From: Bradyrhizobium arachidis | Lineage (GTDB): Bacteria; Pseudomonadota; Alphaproteobacteria; Rhizobiales; Xanthobacteraceae | Direction of reading: 5' to 3' | DNA: 64,000 nt | Assembly (NCBI RefSeq): GCF_024758505.1 | Contig: NZ_CP077970.1 | Location: 7,192,001 to 7,256,000, forward strand | Part shown: positions 36,675-45,293 of the stretch, in pieces | Layout: every line of letters starts with the position of its first letter | Position numbering within the stretch: the stretch's first letter is position 1 | Translations under genes and position numbers: made by a program | The notes under the pieces: model-generated | What the model saw: the letters and a program-made list of their open reading frames with translations, nothing else | Databases searched by the model: none | What the model was told of the DNA's origin: nothing

Positions 36675-37556
36675 ATGAAAGCAGCGTTTCTCGGTGATCG
36701 GGGCGTGGTCAAGGTCACGGGCGAGGATGCGCGCAACTTCCTCAATGGCCTCGTCACCACTGACGTCGACAGGCTGAAACCCGGACTCGGCCGATTCGGG
36801 GCCTTGCTGACGCCACAGGGCAAGATCGTCGTCGATTTCCTCATCACCGAGGCGCCCGCCGGCCATGGCGGCGGCTTCCTGATCGACTGCCCGCGCGCGC
36901 TGGCGCAGGGGCTCGCCGACAAGCTGAAATTCTACAAGCTGCGCGCCAAGGTCACGGTGGAGAACCTCACCGACGATCTCGGCGTGCTCGCGGCCTGGGA
37001 TGGCACGATCGCGGCCCAGCCGGACCTCACCTTCGCGGATCCCCGCGACGAACGCCTTGGCGTGCGCATTTTGATCCCGGCAGACCTGAAGGAGAAGCTC
37101 GCGGGCCTGATCGGTGCGGAACTCGTCGATGCCGCCGACTACGAGGCGCATCGCATCGCCAGCGGCGTGCCGCGCGGCGGGCTCGACTTCATGTATGGCG
37201 ATGCGTTCCCGCACGAGACCAACATGGACCGCCTGTCCGGTGTCGATTTCGACAAGGGCTGCTATGTCGGCCAGGAGGTGGTGTCGCGCATGCAGCATCG
37301 CGGCACCGCGCGCACGCGCAGCGTGAAGGTGCTGATCGACGGCCCCTCGCCCGAAGTCGGCGTGCCGGTTCTCGCCGGCGAAAAACCGGTCGGCACCATG
37401 GGCTCGACCGCGCGCGGCGCGGGCATCGCGCTGGTGCGCACCGATCGCGTCGCGGATGCGCTCGATGCGGGCCTGCCGCTCACGGCCGGCGGCCTGAGCG
37501 TGAGGCTCGCCGATCCCGACATCGTCCGCACGCCAGCCAAGCACCCCGTCGCATGA
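36675..37556 (+). CDS. ygfZ: YgfZ/GcvT folate-binding protein (Fe-S cluster assembly)
   Basis: A 293-aa aminomethyltransferase-like protein. The diagnostic KGCYVGQEVVSRMQHRG is at about residues 194-210, and the N-terminal GEDARNFLNGLVTTDVDRL and GALLTPQGKIVVDF segments form the folate pocket. YgfZ (IBA57 relative) helps mature [4Fe-4S] enzymes such as MiaB. Start at the ATG at 36675. Its stop overlaps the tag start (ATGA). Confidence 0.92.
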   Translation: MKAAFLGDRGVVKVTGEDARNFLNGLVTTDVDRLKPGLGRFGALLTPQGKIVVDFLITEAPAGHGGGFLIDCPRALAQGLADKLKFYKLRAKVTVENLTDDLGVLAAWDGTIAAQPDLTFADPRDERLGVRILIPADLKEKLAGLIGAELVDAADYEAHRIASGVPRGGLDFMYGDAFPHETNMDRLSGVDFDKGCYVGQEVVSRMQHRGTARTRSVKVLIDGPSPEVGVPVLAGEKPVGTMGSTARGAGIALVRTDRVADALDAGLPLTAGGLSVRLADPDIVRTPAKHPVA

Positions 37557-38179
37557 GCCGCGCTCCCCGCCTGCATGACGATGGCCTGACGCGCTGCCCC
37601 TGGCCCGGCGAAGATCCGCTTTATGTCGCCTATCACGACACCGAATGGGGCGTGCCTGAATATGACGACCGCGCGCTCTACGAGAAGCTGATCCTCGACG
37701 GTTTTCAGGCTGGCCTCTCCTGGATCACGATTTTGCGCAAGCGCGACAACTTTCGCAAAGCGTTCGACGATTTCCAGCCGGAGAAGATCGCGCGCTACAA
37801 CGCGAAGAAGGTCCACGCATTGATGAACGATGTCGGCATCGTGCGCAATCGCGCCAAGATCGACGGCACGATCTTGAGCGCAAAGTCCTATCTCGAGATC
37901 ATGGAGAAGGGACCGGGCTTCTCAAAGCTGCTGTGGGATTTCATGGGCGGCCGGCCCAAGGTCAACCATTTCAAGACCACCGCGAGCGTGCCGGCGTCGA
38001 CGCCGCTCTCGGTGCAGATCTCGAAAGAACTGTCCTCGCGCGGCTTCAAGTTCGTCGGACCGACTATCGTCTACGCCTTCATGCAGGCGACCGGCATGGT
38101 CAACGATCATCTCGTCGACTGCCATTGCCACGCGACCTGCGGCAAGACGGCCCGCAAGCCGCGCCTCAAAGTCAAATGA
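37553..38179 (+). CDS. tag: DNA-3-methyladenine glycosylase I
   Basis: A 208-aa HhH-superfamily glycosylase that excises 3-methyladenine from DNA. C15 in TRCPW and H28 in AYHDTEWG are N-terminal zinc ligands; the C-terminal HLVDCHCHATCG supplies the other His and Cys. YEKLILDGFQAGLSWITILRKR contains the base-pocket residues. It overlaps ygfZ by four bases and the next gene by four bases (ATGA), so it is the middle of a tight three-gene operon. Confidence 0.95.
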   Translation: MSRAPRLHDDGLTRCPWPGEDPLYVAYHDTEWGVPEYDDRALYEKLILDGFQAGLSWITILRKRDNFRKAFDDFQPEKIARYNAKKVHALMNDVGIVRNRAKIDGTILSAKSYLEIMEKGPGFSKLLWDFMGGRPKVNHFKTTASVPASTPLSVQISKELSSRGFKFVGPTIVYAFMQATGMVNDHLVDCHCHATCGKTARKPRLKVK

Positions 38180-38793
38180 CGGCAGGGAAGCCGGCCATTA
38201 ATGACGTGAAGTCGCGCGCCTGGCAGCGCATGCTGTCGGGACGGCGGCTCGACCTGCTCGATCCCTCGCCGCTCGATATCGAGATCGCCGACATCGCCCA
38301 CGGCCTGGCGCGGGTGGCGCGCTGGAACGGGCAAACCACCGGCGCGCACATCTTCTCGGTGGCCCAGCACACGCTGCTGGTCGAGACCGTGATGCGGCAC
38401 GAGACGCCGCGGGTGGATCAGCGGGTGCGGCTCGCGGCCCTGCTGCACGACGCTCCCGAATACGTCATCGGCGACATGATCTCCCCGTTCAAGGCGGTGC
38501 TCGAAGGCCACTACAAGGCGGTCGAGAAGCGCCTGCTCGGCGCCATCCACATCCGCTTCGGATTGCCACCTGAACTGGCCGACGAGATCATCCAGACGAT
38601 CAAGGCTGCCGATCGCGGTGCAGCGTATCTGGAGGCGACCAGGCTGGCCGGCTTCAGCGAGAGCGAGGCCAGGCGCCTGTTCGGCCGCGATCCTGGCCTC
38701 CCCGAGGCGACCGAGCGCGACTACCTGACGCCCTGGACCGCGGCGAAGGCCGAGAAGCGCTTTTTGGAGCGGTTCAATGCGGTGTTTTCGTAG
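38176..38793 (+). CDS. HD-domain phosphohydrolase (YfbR/dNMP-nucleotidase-like)
   Basis: A 205-aa HD-family protein. Metal-site residues are the His in FSVAQHTLLVE, the HD pair in RLAALLHDAPEYVIGDMISP (about residues 95-97) and the Asp in IKAADRGAAYLE. The closest characterised relatives are 5'-deoxynucleotidases such as YfbR. It starts inside the tag stop codon (ATGA), at 38176. Substrate not determinable here, but nucleotide pool cleaning would suit a DNA repair neighbour. Confidence 0.88.
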   Translation: MTAGKPAINDVKSRAWQRMLSGRRLDLLDPSPLDIEIADIAHGLARVARWNGQTTGAHIFSVAQHTLLVETVMRHETPRVDQRVRLAALLHDAPEYVIGDMISPFKAVLEGHYKAVEKRLLGAIHIRFGLPPELADEIIQTIKAADRGAAYLEATRLAGFSESEARRLFGRDPGLPEATERDYLTPWTAAKAEKRFLERFNAVFS

Positions 38794-38817
38794 CCTAGAG
38801 GCCCGAGATTAGACAGA

Positions 38818-38851
38818 AGTGGTGGGCACGCTTCGCTTTGCCCACCCTACG
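38818..38851. repeat. short hairpin element (GGTGGGCA type)
   Basis: GGTGGGCA (38821-38828) and TGCCCACC (38839-38846) form a perfect 8-bp stem with a 10-base loop, in the gap between the HD gene and the phosphatase gene. Similar GTAGGGTGGGCAAAGCGAAGCG-type elements are common in this genus, as I recall. Confidence 0.55.
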
Positions 38852-38884
38852 CTGCTGGCTATACTGGCCGAAAACAGGAACGCC

Positions 38885-39391
38885 ATGATCCACGTCTGTT
38901 CGCTCGCCGCATTGCCCGAAACCGTCCGTCTCACCGGCGCCAGCCATGTGCTGACCGTGATGGCCAATGTCGAGCAGGTGGCTCGTCCCGTCTCGGTGCT
39001 GCCGGCCAATCATCTCAAAGTGTCGATGGACGACATCACCGAGGAGATGGACGGTTTTGTCGCGCCGTCCGAGGGGCACATCGAGCAGGTCCTCAACTTC
39101 GTGCGCGGCTGGGACCGCGGCGCGCCGCTGGTCGTGCATTGCTATGCCGGGATCAGCCGCTCGACCGCGAGCGCATTTGCGGCGGTCTGCGCGCTCAATC
39201 CGCATCGCGACGAGATCGAGATCGCCAAGAAGATCCGCGCGGCCTCGCCGATCGCCTCGCCCAACCGGCGCATCGTCGGTCTTGCCGACCGCGCGCTCGG
39301 CCGCGAAGGCCGCATGCTGCGCGCGCTCGACGAGATGGGCCCCGGCGCGATGATGGTCGAGGGCCGCCCTTTCGTGATCGAGCTCGAATGA
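38885..39391 (+). CDS. protein tyrosine phosphatase-like protein
   Basis: A 168-aa protein of the dual-specificity/tyrosine phosphatase fold. The CX5R loop is HCYAGISRS (C86, R92). NHLKVSMDDITEEMDG contributes the Asp for general acid catalysis. It is close to annotated alphaproteobacterial tyrosine phosphatase-like proteins. The natural substrate is unknown. Start at the ATG at 38885; the longer frame crosses a repeat. Confidence 0.85.
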   Translation: MIHVCSLAALPETVRLTGASHVLTVMANVEQVARPVSVLPANHLKVSMDDITEEMDGFVAPSEGHIEQVLNFVRGWDRGAPLVVHCYAGISRSTASAFAAVCALNPHRDEIEIAKKIRAASPIASPNRRIVGLADRALGREGRMLRALDEMGPGAMMVEGRPFVIELE

Positions 39392-39417
39392 AAACGGCGC
39401 ACAACTGCCTCCTCATC

Positions 39418-39537
39418 GTCATGCCCGGCATAGCCGTCCGAAGGACGGCGTCGCTTCCGCTCGCCTATGTCCCGGGCATCCACGTTCTTTGCTCTGCGGA
39501 AAAGGTCGTGGATGGCCGGGACAAGCCCGGCCATGAC
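39418..39537. repeat. REP-like palindromic element
   Basis: The element starts GTCATGCCCGGC and ends GGCCATGAC, with internal GCCGTCC-GAA-GGACGGC and paired CGTGGAT/ATCCACG segments. It fills most of the gap between the phosphatase gene and the NrtR/NadQ-like gene. Confidence 0.7.
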
Positions 39538-39569
39538 GAGTTTGTAGTAACCTCTTCGATCGCCGCCGG

Positions 39570-40538
39570 ATGAGCGACAAGCTGCTGACGCCGATCGAGA
39601 TCGGCTTGACCGCTGCGATCGTCGCGATCGGAGACAATGAGCCGCTGATCCTGACCGCGCACGGCAGCGATCAGCTCGCAGGGCTCCCCTTCGGTCCGTT
39701 CGATCCGCTTTCCCATCGCACGTTCGAGATCGGGCTGCGCGCCTGGGTCGAGGCGCAGGCGGGATTGAAGCTCGGCTATGTCGAGCAGCTCTACACATTT
39801 GGCGATCGCGGCCGGCATGCGGAGGCCAGCGACACCGACGCGCATATGGTCTCGATCGGATATCTCGCGCTGACCCGCGCCGCCGAAAACGCCGCGCCCG
39901 CGCCGGGGGCGACCTTCGAGCCCTGGTACCGCTTCTTCCCCTGGGAGGACTGGCGCGAGCAGCCGCCAGCAATCATCGCGCGCGACATCATTCCAGCGCT
40001 GGCACGATGGGCCGAGGAGGACACGCCGGAGACGACGCGCGCGCTGCCGCGGAAGGATCGCGTGCGGCTCTATTTCGGCCAGGACGGCGCGCCCTGGGAC
40101 GAGGAGCGCGTGCTCGACCGCTACGAGCTGCTCTACGAAGCCGGCCTGATCGAGGAGGCGCGGCGGGACGGCCGCCCTGCGGCATTAGCGCGCAAGGCGC
40201 TTCCTTCCCTCGGTGTCTCGATGCGGTTCGACCACCGCCGGATTCTGGCAACCGGAATCGCGCGGCTGCGCGCAAAACTGAAGTACCGCCCTGTCATCTT
40301 TGAACTTTTGCCCGCCGAATTCACACTCACTGAATTGCAGCACACGGTGGAGGCCATCTCCGGCCGGCACCTGCACAAGCAGAATTTCCGCCGCCTTGTG
40401 GAGACCGAGGCCCTGGTCGAACCGACCGGGGTGATGTCGACACAGACCGGCGGGCGGCCGGCAGCGCTCTACCGCTTCCGCCGCGAAGTGCTTCAGGAGC
40501 GACCGGCCCCCGGCCTGCGCGTCCGCTCCCGGCGCTAG
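39570..40538 (+). CDS. nadQ: NrtR/NadQ-like regulator (Nudix-derived sensor + winged helix)
   Basis: A 322-aa protein. The N-terminal part (about residues 1-150) is a degenerate Nudix fold lacking the GX5EX7REUXEEXGU box, and the C-terminal part (about 230-310, ILATGIARLRAKLKYRPVIFELLPAEFTLTELQ, GRHLHKQNFRRLVE) is the NrtR-type winged helix. This architecture is that of NrtR, and especially of the COG4111/NadQ group that I recall as the nadABC repressor in Rhizobiales. nadABC with a perfect operator lies 13 kb downstream in this window. The symbol is inferred. Confidence 0.72.
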   Translation: MSDKLLTPIEIGLTAAIVAIGDNEPLILTAHGSDQLAGLPFGPFDPLSHRTFEIGLRAWVEAQAGLKLGYVEQLYTFGDRGRHAEASDTDAHMVSIGYLALTRAAENAAPAPGATFEPWYRFFPWEDWREQPPAIIARDIIPALARWAEEDTPETTRALPRKDRVRLYFGQDGAPWDEERVLDRYELLYEAGLIEEARRDGRPAALARKALPSLGVSMRFDHRRILATGIARLRAKLKYRPVIFELLPAEFTLTELQHTVEAISGRHLHKQNFRRLVETEALVEPTGVMSTQTGGRPAALYRFRREVLQERPAPGLRVRSRR

Positions 40539-40584
40539 AATACATTTGCGCGATTCGCCTCCCGGCCGATCGCCTGGAGGCTTT

Positions 40585-43269
40585 ATGTTCGAGAACCCGT
40601 TTGAGCTCGTTGCACTGATCAGTGCGATCGCTGCGTTCATGTTTGCGCTGAGAGCCTCCAACGAGGTCACGGAATTGCGCCGGCGGCTGAACCTGCTTGA
40701 AGAGGCTGCGCGCGCGCCGCGGCCTGTACAGGCGCAAACTGAGATGCCTTTCCAAGCGGGTCCGACAAGCGCGGCCGCGCCGCCGCCGCTTCCGCCCGAA
40801 GCTGAGGTGGCACCGCCGCTCGTGACGGAAGATGTCGCAACTGCGCCCGCGGATGTGGCTGACGCTTCCGCGCCGCCGCCACCGTTGCCCGCGGCCGCGC
40901 CCGGGCTCGAAGAACGTCTCGGCACGCGCTGGGTGGTGTGGATCGGCGGCCTTGCGCTCGCGCTCGGCGGCTTCTTCATGGTGCGCTATTCGATCGAAGC
41001 GGGCCTGCTCGGCCCCGGCGTGCGCGTCTTCCTCGGCGGCCTGTTTGCGTTGGCGCTGCTAGGCGCCGGCGAATGGACGCGGCGCAAGGAGAGCATCTCA
41101 TCAATCGAGGCTACGCCGATCGCCAACATCCCGGCGATCCTCACGGCGGCCGGCACGGCGGTCGCGTTCGCCACCATCTATGCGGCCTATGCGCTCTACG
41201 ACTTCCTCGTGCCCGCGACCGCCTTCGTGCTGCTTGGCATCGTCGCGATGTGCACGCTGGCCGCGGCGCTATTGCACGGGCCGGCGCTTGCGGGCCTCGG
41301 CGTGGTCGGCGCGTTCGTGACGCCGATCCTGGTCTCATCCGACAAGCCGGACTTTTGGGCGCTGTATGTTTATCTGGCGATCGTCAGCGCGGCGAGCTTT
41401 GGCCTGGCGCGCATCCGCCTGTGGCGCTGGCTTGCGGTCACCACCATCGTCTTCGCGCTGCTCTGGACCTTCCCGGGGCTCGATCTCGGCGCGCAACTGG
41501 TCGCACCGCACGCCTTCCACGTGATCGCGGGCTTCGTCCTCGCGAGCCTGCTGGTCGTGTGCGGCTTCATGTTCGGTCCTGATATCGAGGACGGCACGAT
41601 CGAGCCGATTTCATCGGCCTCGCTCGCGGCCTATCTGTTCGGTGCCATGCTGATCGTGCTGTCGAGCGGACATGCCGATCTCGGACTGATCACGTTCACC
41701 ATCCTGGTTGCAGCCACGCTGCTGGTGGCCTGGCGCGCACCGGCCGCAACCAACGCGCTCGGCGCTGCCGCCGTGTTCGTCTTCATCGTGTTCGCCGAAT
41801 GGGCCGTGCGCGCCAATCCGGACATGCTGGTGCTGCCGGGCGGCCCGCTGCCTGGCATCGGCCCCGTCGCGACCGACAGCTCGGTGACGCTGCATCTGGT
41901 CATGGCCGCGCTGTTCGCCGCGGGCTTTGGCATCGCCGGCTTCCTCGCGCAGGGACGCTCGAACTCGGCCATCATTCCCGTAGTGTGGGCGGCGACCGCA
42001 ACCGCGACGCCGATCGCACTGCTGGTCGCGCTCTACGCCCGCATCGCCCATCTCGACCGCTCGATCCCGTTCGCGATCCTCGCCGTGGTCCTGGCCGTGG
42101 CGTTCGCCGCTGCGACCGAGGCGCTGACGCGGCGCGAAACGCGGCCGGGCCTGCCGATCTCGATCGCGCTGTTCGCCACCGGCACGCTCGGCGCACTCGC
42201 GCTGGCCCTCACCTTCGCACTGGAGAAGGGCTGGCTGACGATCGCGCTGGCGCTGATGTCGCTCGGCACGGCCTGGATTTCGATACAGCGGCCGATCCCC
42301 TTCCTGCGCCGGCTCGCGGCGATCTTCGCGGCCATCGTGACGGCGCGCGTGGCCTACGATCCGCGCATCGTCGGCGACGCCGTCGGCACCACGCCGATCC
42401 TGAACTGGCTGCTCTGGGGCTACGGCCTGCCGGCGCTGTCGTTCTGGGGCGCGAGCATCTTCCTGCGCCGCCGCGCTGACGACGCGCCGCTTCGCATGGT
42501 GGAAGCGGCCGCGATCCTGTTCACGGCACTGCTCGCCTTCATGGAGATCCGTCACTTCGCAACCGGCGGCCAGATGACGGCGGCGCCGTCGCTGCTCGAA
42601 TTCGCGCTCCAAGTCTGCGTCACGCTCGCCATGGCGATCGGGCTGGAACGGCTGCGGCTGCGCAGCGGCAGCATCGTCCACAATGTCGGCGCGGTCATTC
42701 TCACGGTCATCGCAGGCCTGATCGCCGTCGGCGGACTGCTGCTCCTGGAGAATCCGCTGCTCTGGCGCACCGACGTCGGTGGTCCGATCTTCAACTATAT
42801 CCTGCTGGGCTATGCCCTGCCGTCGCTGCTGATGCTGGTGCTGTCCTATGCGGTCGCGGACCATCGCCCCACGGCCTACGCCAACACGCTGGCCGGCGGC
42901 GCGCTGGTGTTCGCGCTCGCCTGGCTCTCGCTGGAGATCCGCCGCTTCTATCACGGCCCGATCCTCTCCACCGGCGCGACGACAGGCGCCGAGCAATACA
43001 CCTATTCGATCGGCTGGCTCGGTTTTGGCGTGGTGCTGCTCGGCGTCGGCATTCTTGTCAATTCGGAACGGGCGCGACTGGCGTCAGCCATCGTCATCGC
43101 ACTAACGATCCTGAAGGCCTTCGTCATCGACATGTCGGCGCTGACGGGCGTCTACCGTGCGCTGTCCTTCATGGGACTGGGCATCGTGCTGGTCGCGATC
43201 GGGTGGCTCTACCAGCGGATCCTGTTCCGCCGACAGACGCCACCACCCGTCGCTCAAACAGGCAGCTGA
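40585..43269 (+). CDS. DUF2339 giant polytopic membrane protein
   Basis: An 894-aa protein with a short N-terminal anchor helix (FELVALISAIAAFMFAL), a predicted coiled coil (NEVTELRRRLNLLEEAA), a Pro/Ala-rich linker (residues about 50-110) and then about 24-28 transmembrane helices starting with LGTRWVVWIGGLALALGGFF. This is the DUF2339 architecture; no biochemical role is established. Start at the ATG at 40585, after CTGGAGG. The gene ends just before a 97-bp repeat. Confidence 0.9.
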   Translation: MFENPFELVALISAIAAFMFALRASNEVTELRRRLNLLEEAARAPRPVQAQTEMPFQAGPTSAAAPPPLPPEAEVAPPLVTEDVATAPADVADASAPPPPLPAAAPGLEERLGTRWVVWIGGLALALGGFFMVRYSIEAGLLGPGVRVFLGGLFALALLGAGEWTRRKESISSIEATPIANIPAILTAAGTAVAFATIYAAYALYDFLVPATAFVLLGIVAMCTLAAALLHGPALAGLGVVGAFVTPILVSSDKPDFWALYVYLAIVSAASFGLARIRLWRWLAVTTIVFALLWTFPGLDLGAQLVAPHAFHVIAGFVLASLLVVCGFMFGPDIEDGTIEPISSASLAAYLFGAMLIVLSSGHADLGLITFTILVAATLLVAWRAPAATNALGAAAVFVFIVFAEWAVRANPDMLVLPGGPLPGIGPVATDSSVTLHLVMAALFAAGFGIAGFLAQGRSNSAIIPVVWAATATATPIALLVALYARIAHLDRSIPFAILAVVLAVAFAAATEALTRRETRPGLPISIALFATGTLGALALALTFALEKGWLTIALALMSLGTAWISIQRPIPFLRRLAAIFAAIVTARVAYDPRIVGDAVGTTPILNWLLWGYGLPALSFWGASIFLRRRADDAPLRMVEAAAILFTALLAFMEIRHFATGGQMTAAPSLLEFALQVCVTLAMAIGLERLRLRSGSIVHNVGAVILTVIAGLIAVGGLLLLENPLLWRTDVGGPIFNYILLGYALPSLLMLVLSYAVADHRPTAYANTLAGGALVFALAWLSLEIRRFYHGPILSTGATTGAEQYTYSIGWLGFGVVLLGVGILVNSERARLASAIVIALTILKAFVIDMSALTGVYRALSFMGLGIVLVAIGWLYQRILFRRQTPPPVAQTGS

Positions 43270-43279
43270 AGCGCGCCTT

Positions 43280-43376
43280 ATCGCGCTTCAGCTCTTTGTT
43301 TGAGCATGATCTCCGCGCAAACGCGTACCGCGTTTGTCGCGAGGGAAAACCGCTTCACACTTTTCCGGATCATGCT
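43280..43376. repeat. 97-bp palindromic intergenic repeat, copy B
   Basis: It has the same 97-bp length as copy A at 20426-20522 and differs at three positions by eye. It keeps the AGCATGATC/GATCATGCT outer arms and the AAACGCG-TAC-CGCGTTT inner hairpin. It lies between the 3' ends of two converging genes and may serve as a bidirectional RNA end. Confidence 0.9.
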
Positions 43377-43383
43377 CTGAGTA

Positions 43384-45072
43384 TTAGGCCGCGCGCACCG
43401 ACTCCAGGAAGCTCGCGACCTCGACCTTGAGGCGCGTGCTGTCCGACGCCAGCGATTTTGCCGCCGACAGCACCTGCGTCGAGGCCGAGCCGGTCTCGAC
43501 CGCACCGCGCTGCACGTCGGTGATGTTCGAGGAGACCTCCTGCGTGCCGACCGAGGCCTGCTGCACGTTGCGCGAGATCTCCTGCGTCGCTGCGCCCTGC
43601 TCCTCGACAGCGGCCGCAATCGCCGACGACACTTCGGACAGTCTTTCGATGGTGCCGCCGATCTCCTGGATGGCGCTGACGGATTCCTGCGTTGCCGCCT
43701 GGATGCCCGCAACCTGCTGACCGATCTCGCCGGTCGCTTTCGCGGTCTGCTCGGCCAGCGCCTTCACTTCGGAGGCGACGACCGCAAAGCCGCGGCCTGC
43801 TTCGCCCGCGCGCGCGGCCTCAATGGTCGCGTTAAGCGCCAGGAGATTGGTCTGGCCCGCGATGGTGTTGATGAGCTCGACGACGTCGCCGATGCGAGAC
43901 GCCGCCTGCGACAGCTCGTTGACGCGCTCATTGGTCCGCGCCGCCTGCTCGACGGCTTCGGCCGCCATGCGCGCCGAATCCTGCACGCGCCGGCTGATCT
44001 CGGTGATCGAGGACGACAGCTCTTCGGAGGCCGAGGCGACCGACTGGACGTTGGTGGAGGCTTCTTCCGACGCCGCAGCAACGACGGTGGAGAGCTCCTG
44101 CCCGCGCCGCGCGGTGCTGCTCAGCGTCGTCGCCGACGCTTCCAGTTCGGTCGAGGCTGACGAGACGGTGCCGACGACCTCGCCGATCATGGCCTCGAAC
44201 TTGCGGGTGATCGCGTCGACGCGGCGTCCGCGCTCGATCTTGGCTTCCGCATCGCGCGCCGCCGCTTCGTCGGCCGCCTTCTTCGCGATCAGCGCCTCCT
44301 TGAAGATCTGCAGCGCATCGGCCATCGATCCGATCTCGGTCCGCTCGCCGCGATGCGGCACTTCGGCGGCGAGATCGCCGTCGCCGAGCGCCTGCATCGG
44401 CAGGATGATCGAACTGATGCCGCGCGACACGTCGCGGATCAGGAAATACGCCGCGGCGATCGCGAGCAAGACCGCGGCCAGGATGATGCCGACCAGCACG
44501 CGGAAGATGACGCGGTAGCTGTCGGCCGCCGCCTTGGTCTCCGCCTCGGCGCCCCGGTTGTTGAGCTCGATGTCCTTGAGCAGCAGCGGGTCGGCGGCCT
44601 GGGCCATCTTCGCGACCTTGGTCTGCAACAGGGTGTTGGCCTCGACCGGGAAGCCGCCAATGGTCTTGCGCGACAGGCCCATCACCTCCTGCACACCCTT
44701 CAGATATTCATCCCAGCCGCGAACCCATTGGTCGTAGATCGATCGTTCCTCAGGCGAGGTGATCAACGGCTCGTAGACCTTGCGCGTCGTTTCGATCCGC
44801 TCGCGCAGCGACGCCAGCCGCTTCTCGGCGGCTTCCTTGCCCTCGGCGGTGTCCTGCATCAGGTGCAGGCGCAGCGCGACGCGCAGCTCGTTGATGTCCG
44901 CGCGCATGGAACCGAGAGCGCGCACGCTCGGCAGCCAGCTCTCGGCGATTTCGACCGTGTGCGCGTTGATGTTCTGCATCGTGGCGATCGCCATCACGCC
45001 GACACCGGCCAGCGACAGCACCAAAACACTCAACACGGTCAATATCTTAATTCGGATCGACAGTTTAGACAT
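43384..45072 (-). CDS. methyl-accepting chemotaxis protein 1
   Basis: A 562-aa MCP: TM1 (residues about 7-29), a periplasmic four-helix-bundle ligand domain, TM2 (about 190-214), a HAMP region ([24 protein letters not shown]), then the signalling domain with [42 protein letters not shown] hairpin (landmarks). The C-terminal end is SFLESVRAA with no CheR-tether pentapeptide. Start at the ATG at 45072 ([14 protein letters not shown]). It is the first of three minus-strand MCP genes in a row; ligand unknown. Confidence 0.93.
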   Translation of the reverse strand: MSKLSIRIKILTVLSVLVLSLAGVGVMAIATMQNINAHTVEIAESWLPSVRALGSMRADINELRVALRLHLMQDTAEGKEAAEKRLASLRERIETTRKVYEPLITSPEERSIYDQWVRGWDEYLKGVQEVMGLSRKTIGGFPVEANTLLQTKVAKMAQAADPLLLKDIELNNRGAEAETKAAADSYRVIFRVLVGIILAAVLLAIAAAYFLIRDVSRGISSIILPMQALGDGDLAAEVPHRGERTEIGSMADALQIFKEALIAKKAADEAAARDAEAKIERGRRVDAITRKFEAMIGEVVGTVSSASTELEASATTLSSTARRGQELSTVVAAASEEASTNVQSVASASEELSSSITEISRRVQDSARMAAEAVEQAARTNERVNELSQAASRIGDVVELINTIAGQTNLLALNATIEAARAGEAGRGFAVVASEVKALAEQTAKATGEIGQQVAGIQAATQESVSAIQEIGGTIERLSEVSSAIAAAVEEQGAATQEISRNVQQASVGTQEVSSNITDVQRGAVETGSASTQVLSAAKSLASDSTRLKVEVASFLESVRAA

Positions 45073-45293
45073 GGCAACACATCCCGGCGGTGCCAGCAGC
45101 CGCACGCTCGAATTCCCGGCGAACGCCTGAAAAAGGCGGCCGGGACGTTCAGACCGACAAAGCTGGCTGGTTCTTCTGAATCGGCATTCTCACACGCAAA
45201 TTCCAAGCTGCGGTTAACGCAGTTCCTTCTCCGTAAAAGTACGGCCCCTTCAACCGCTTCGCACTCGCGAGAGCGCCGAACCGAATGGAGGCG

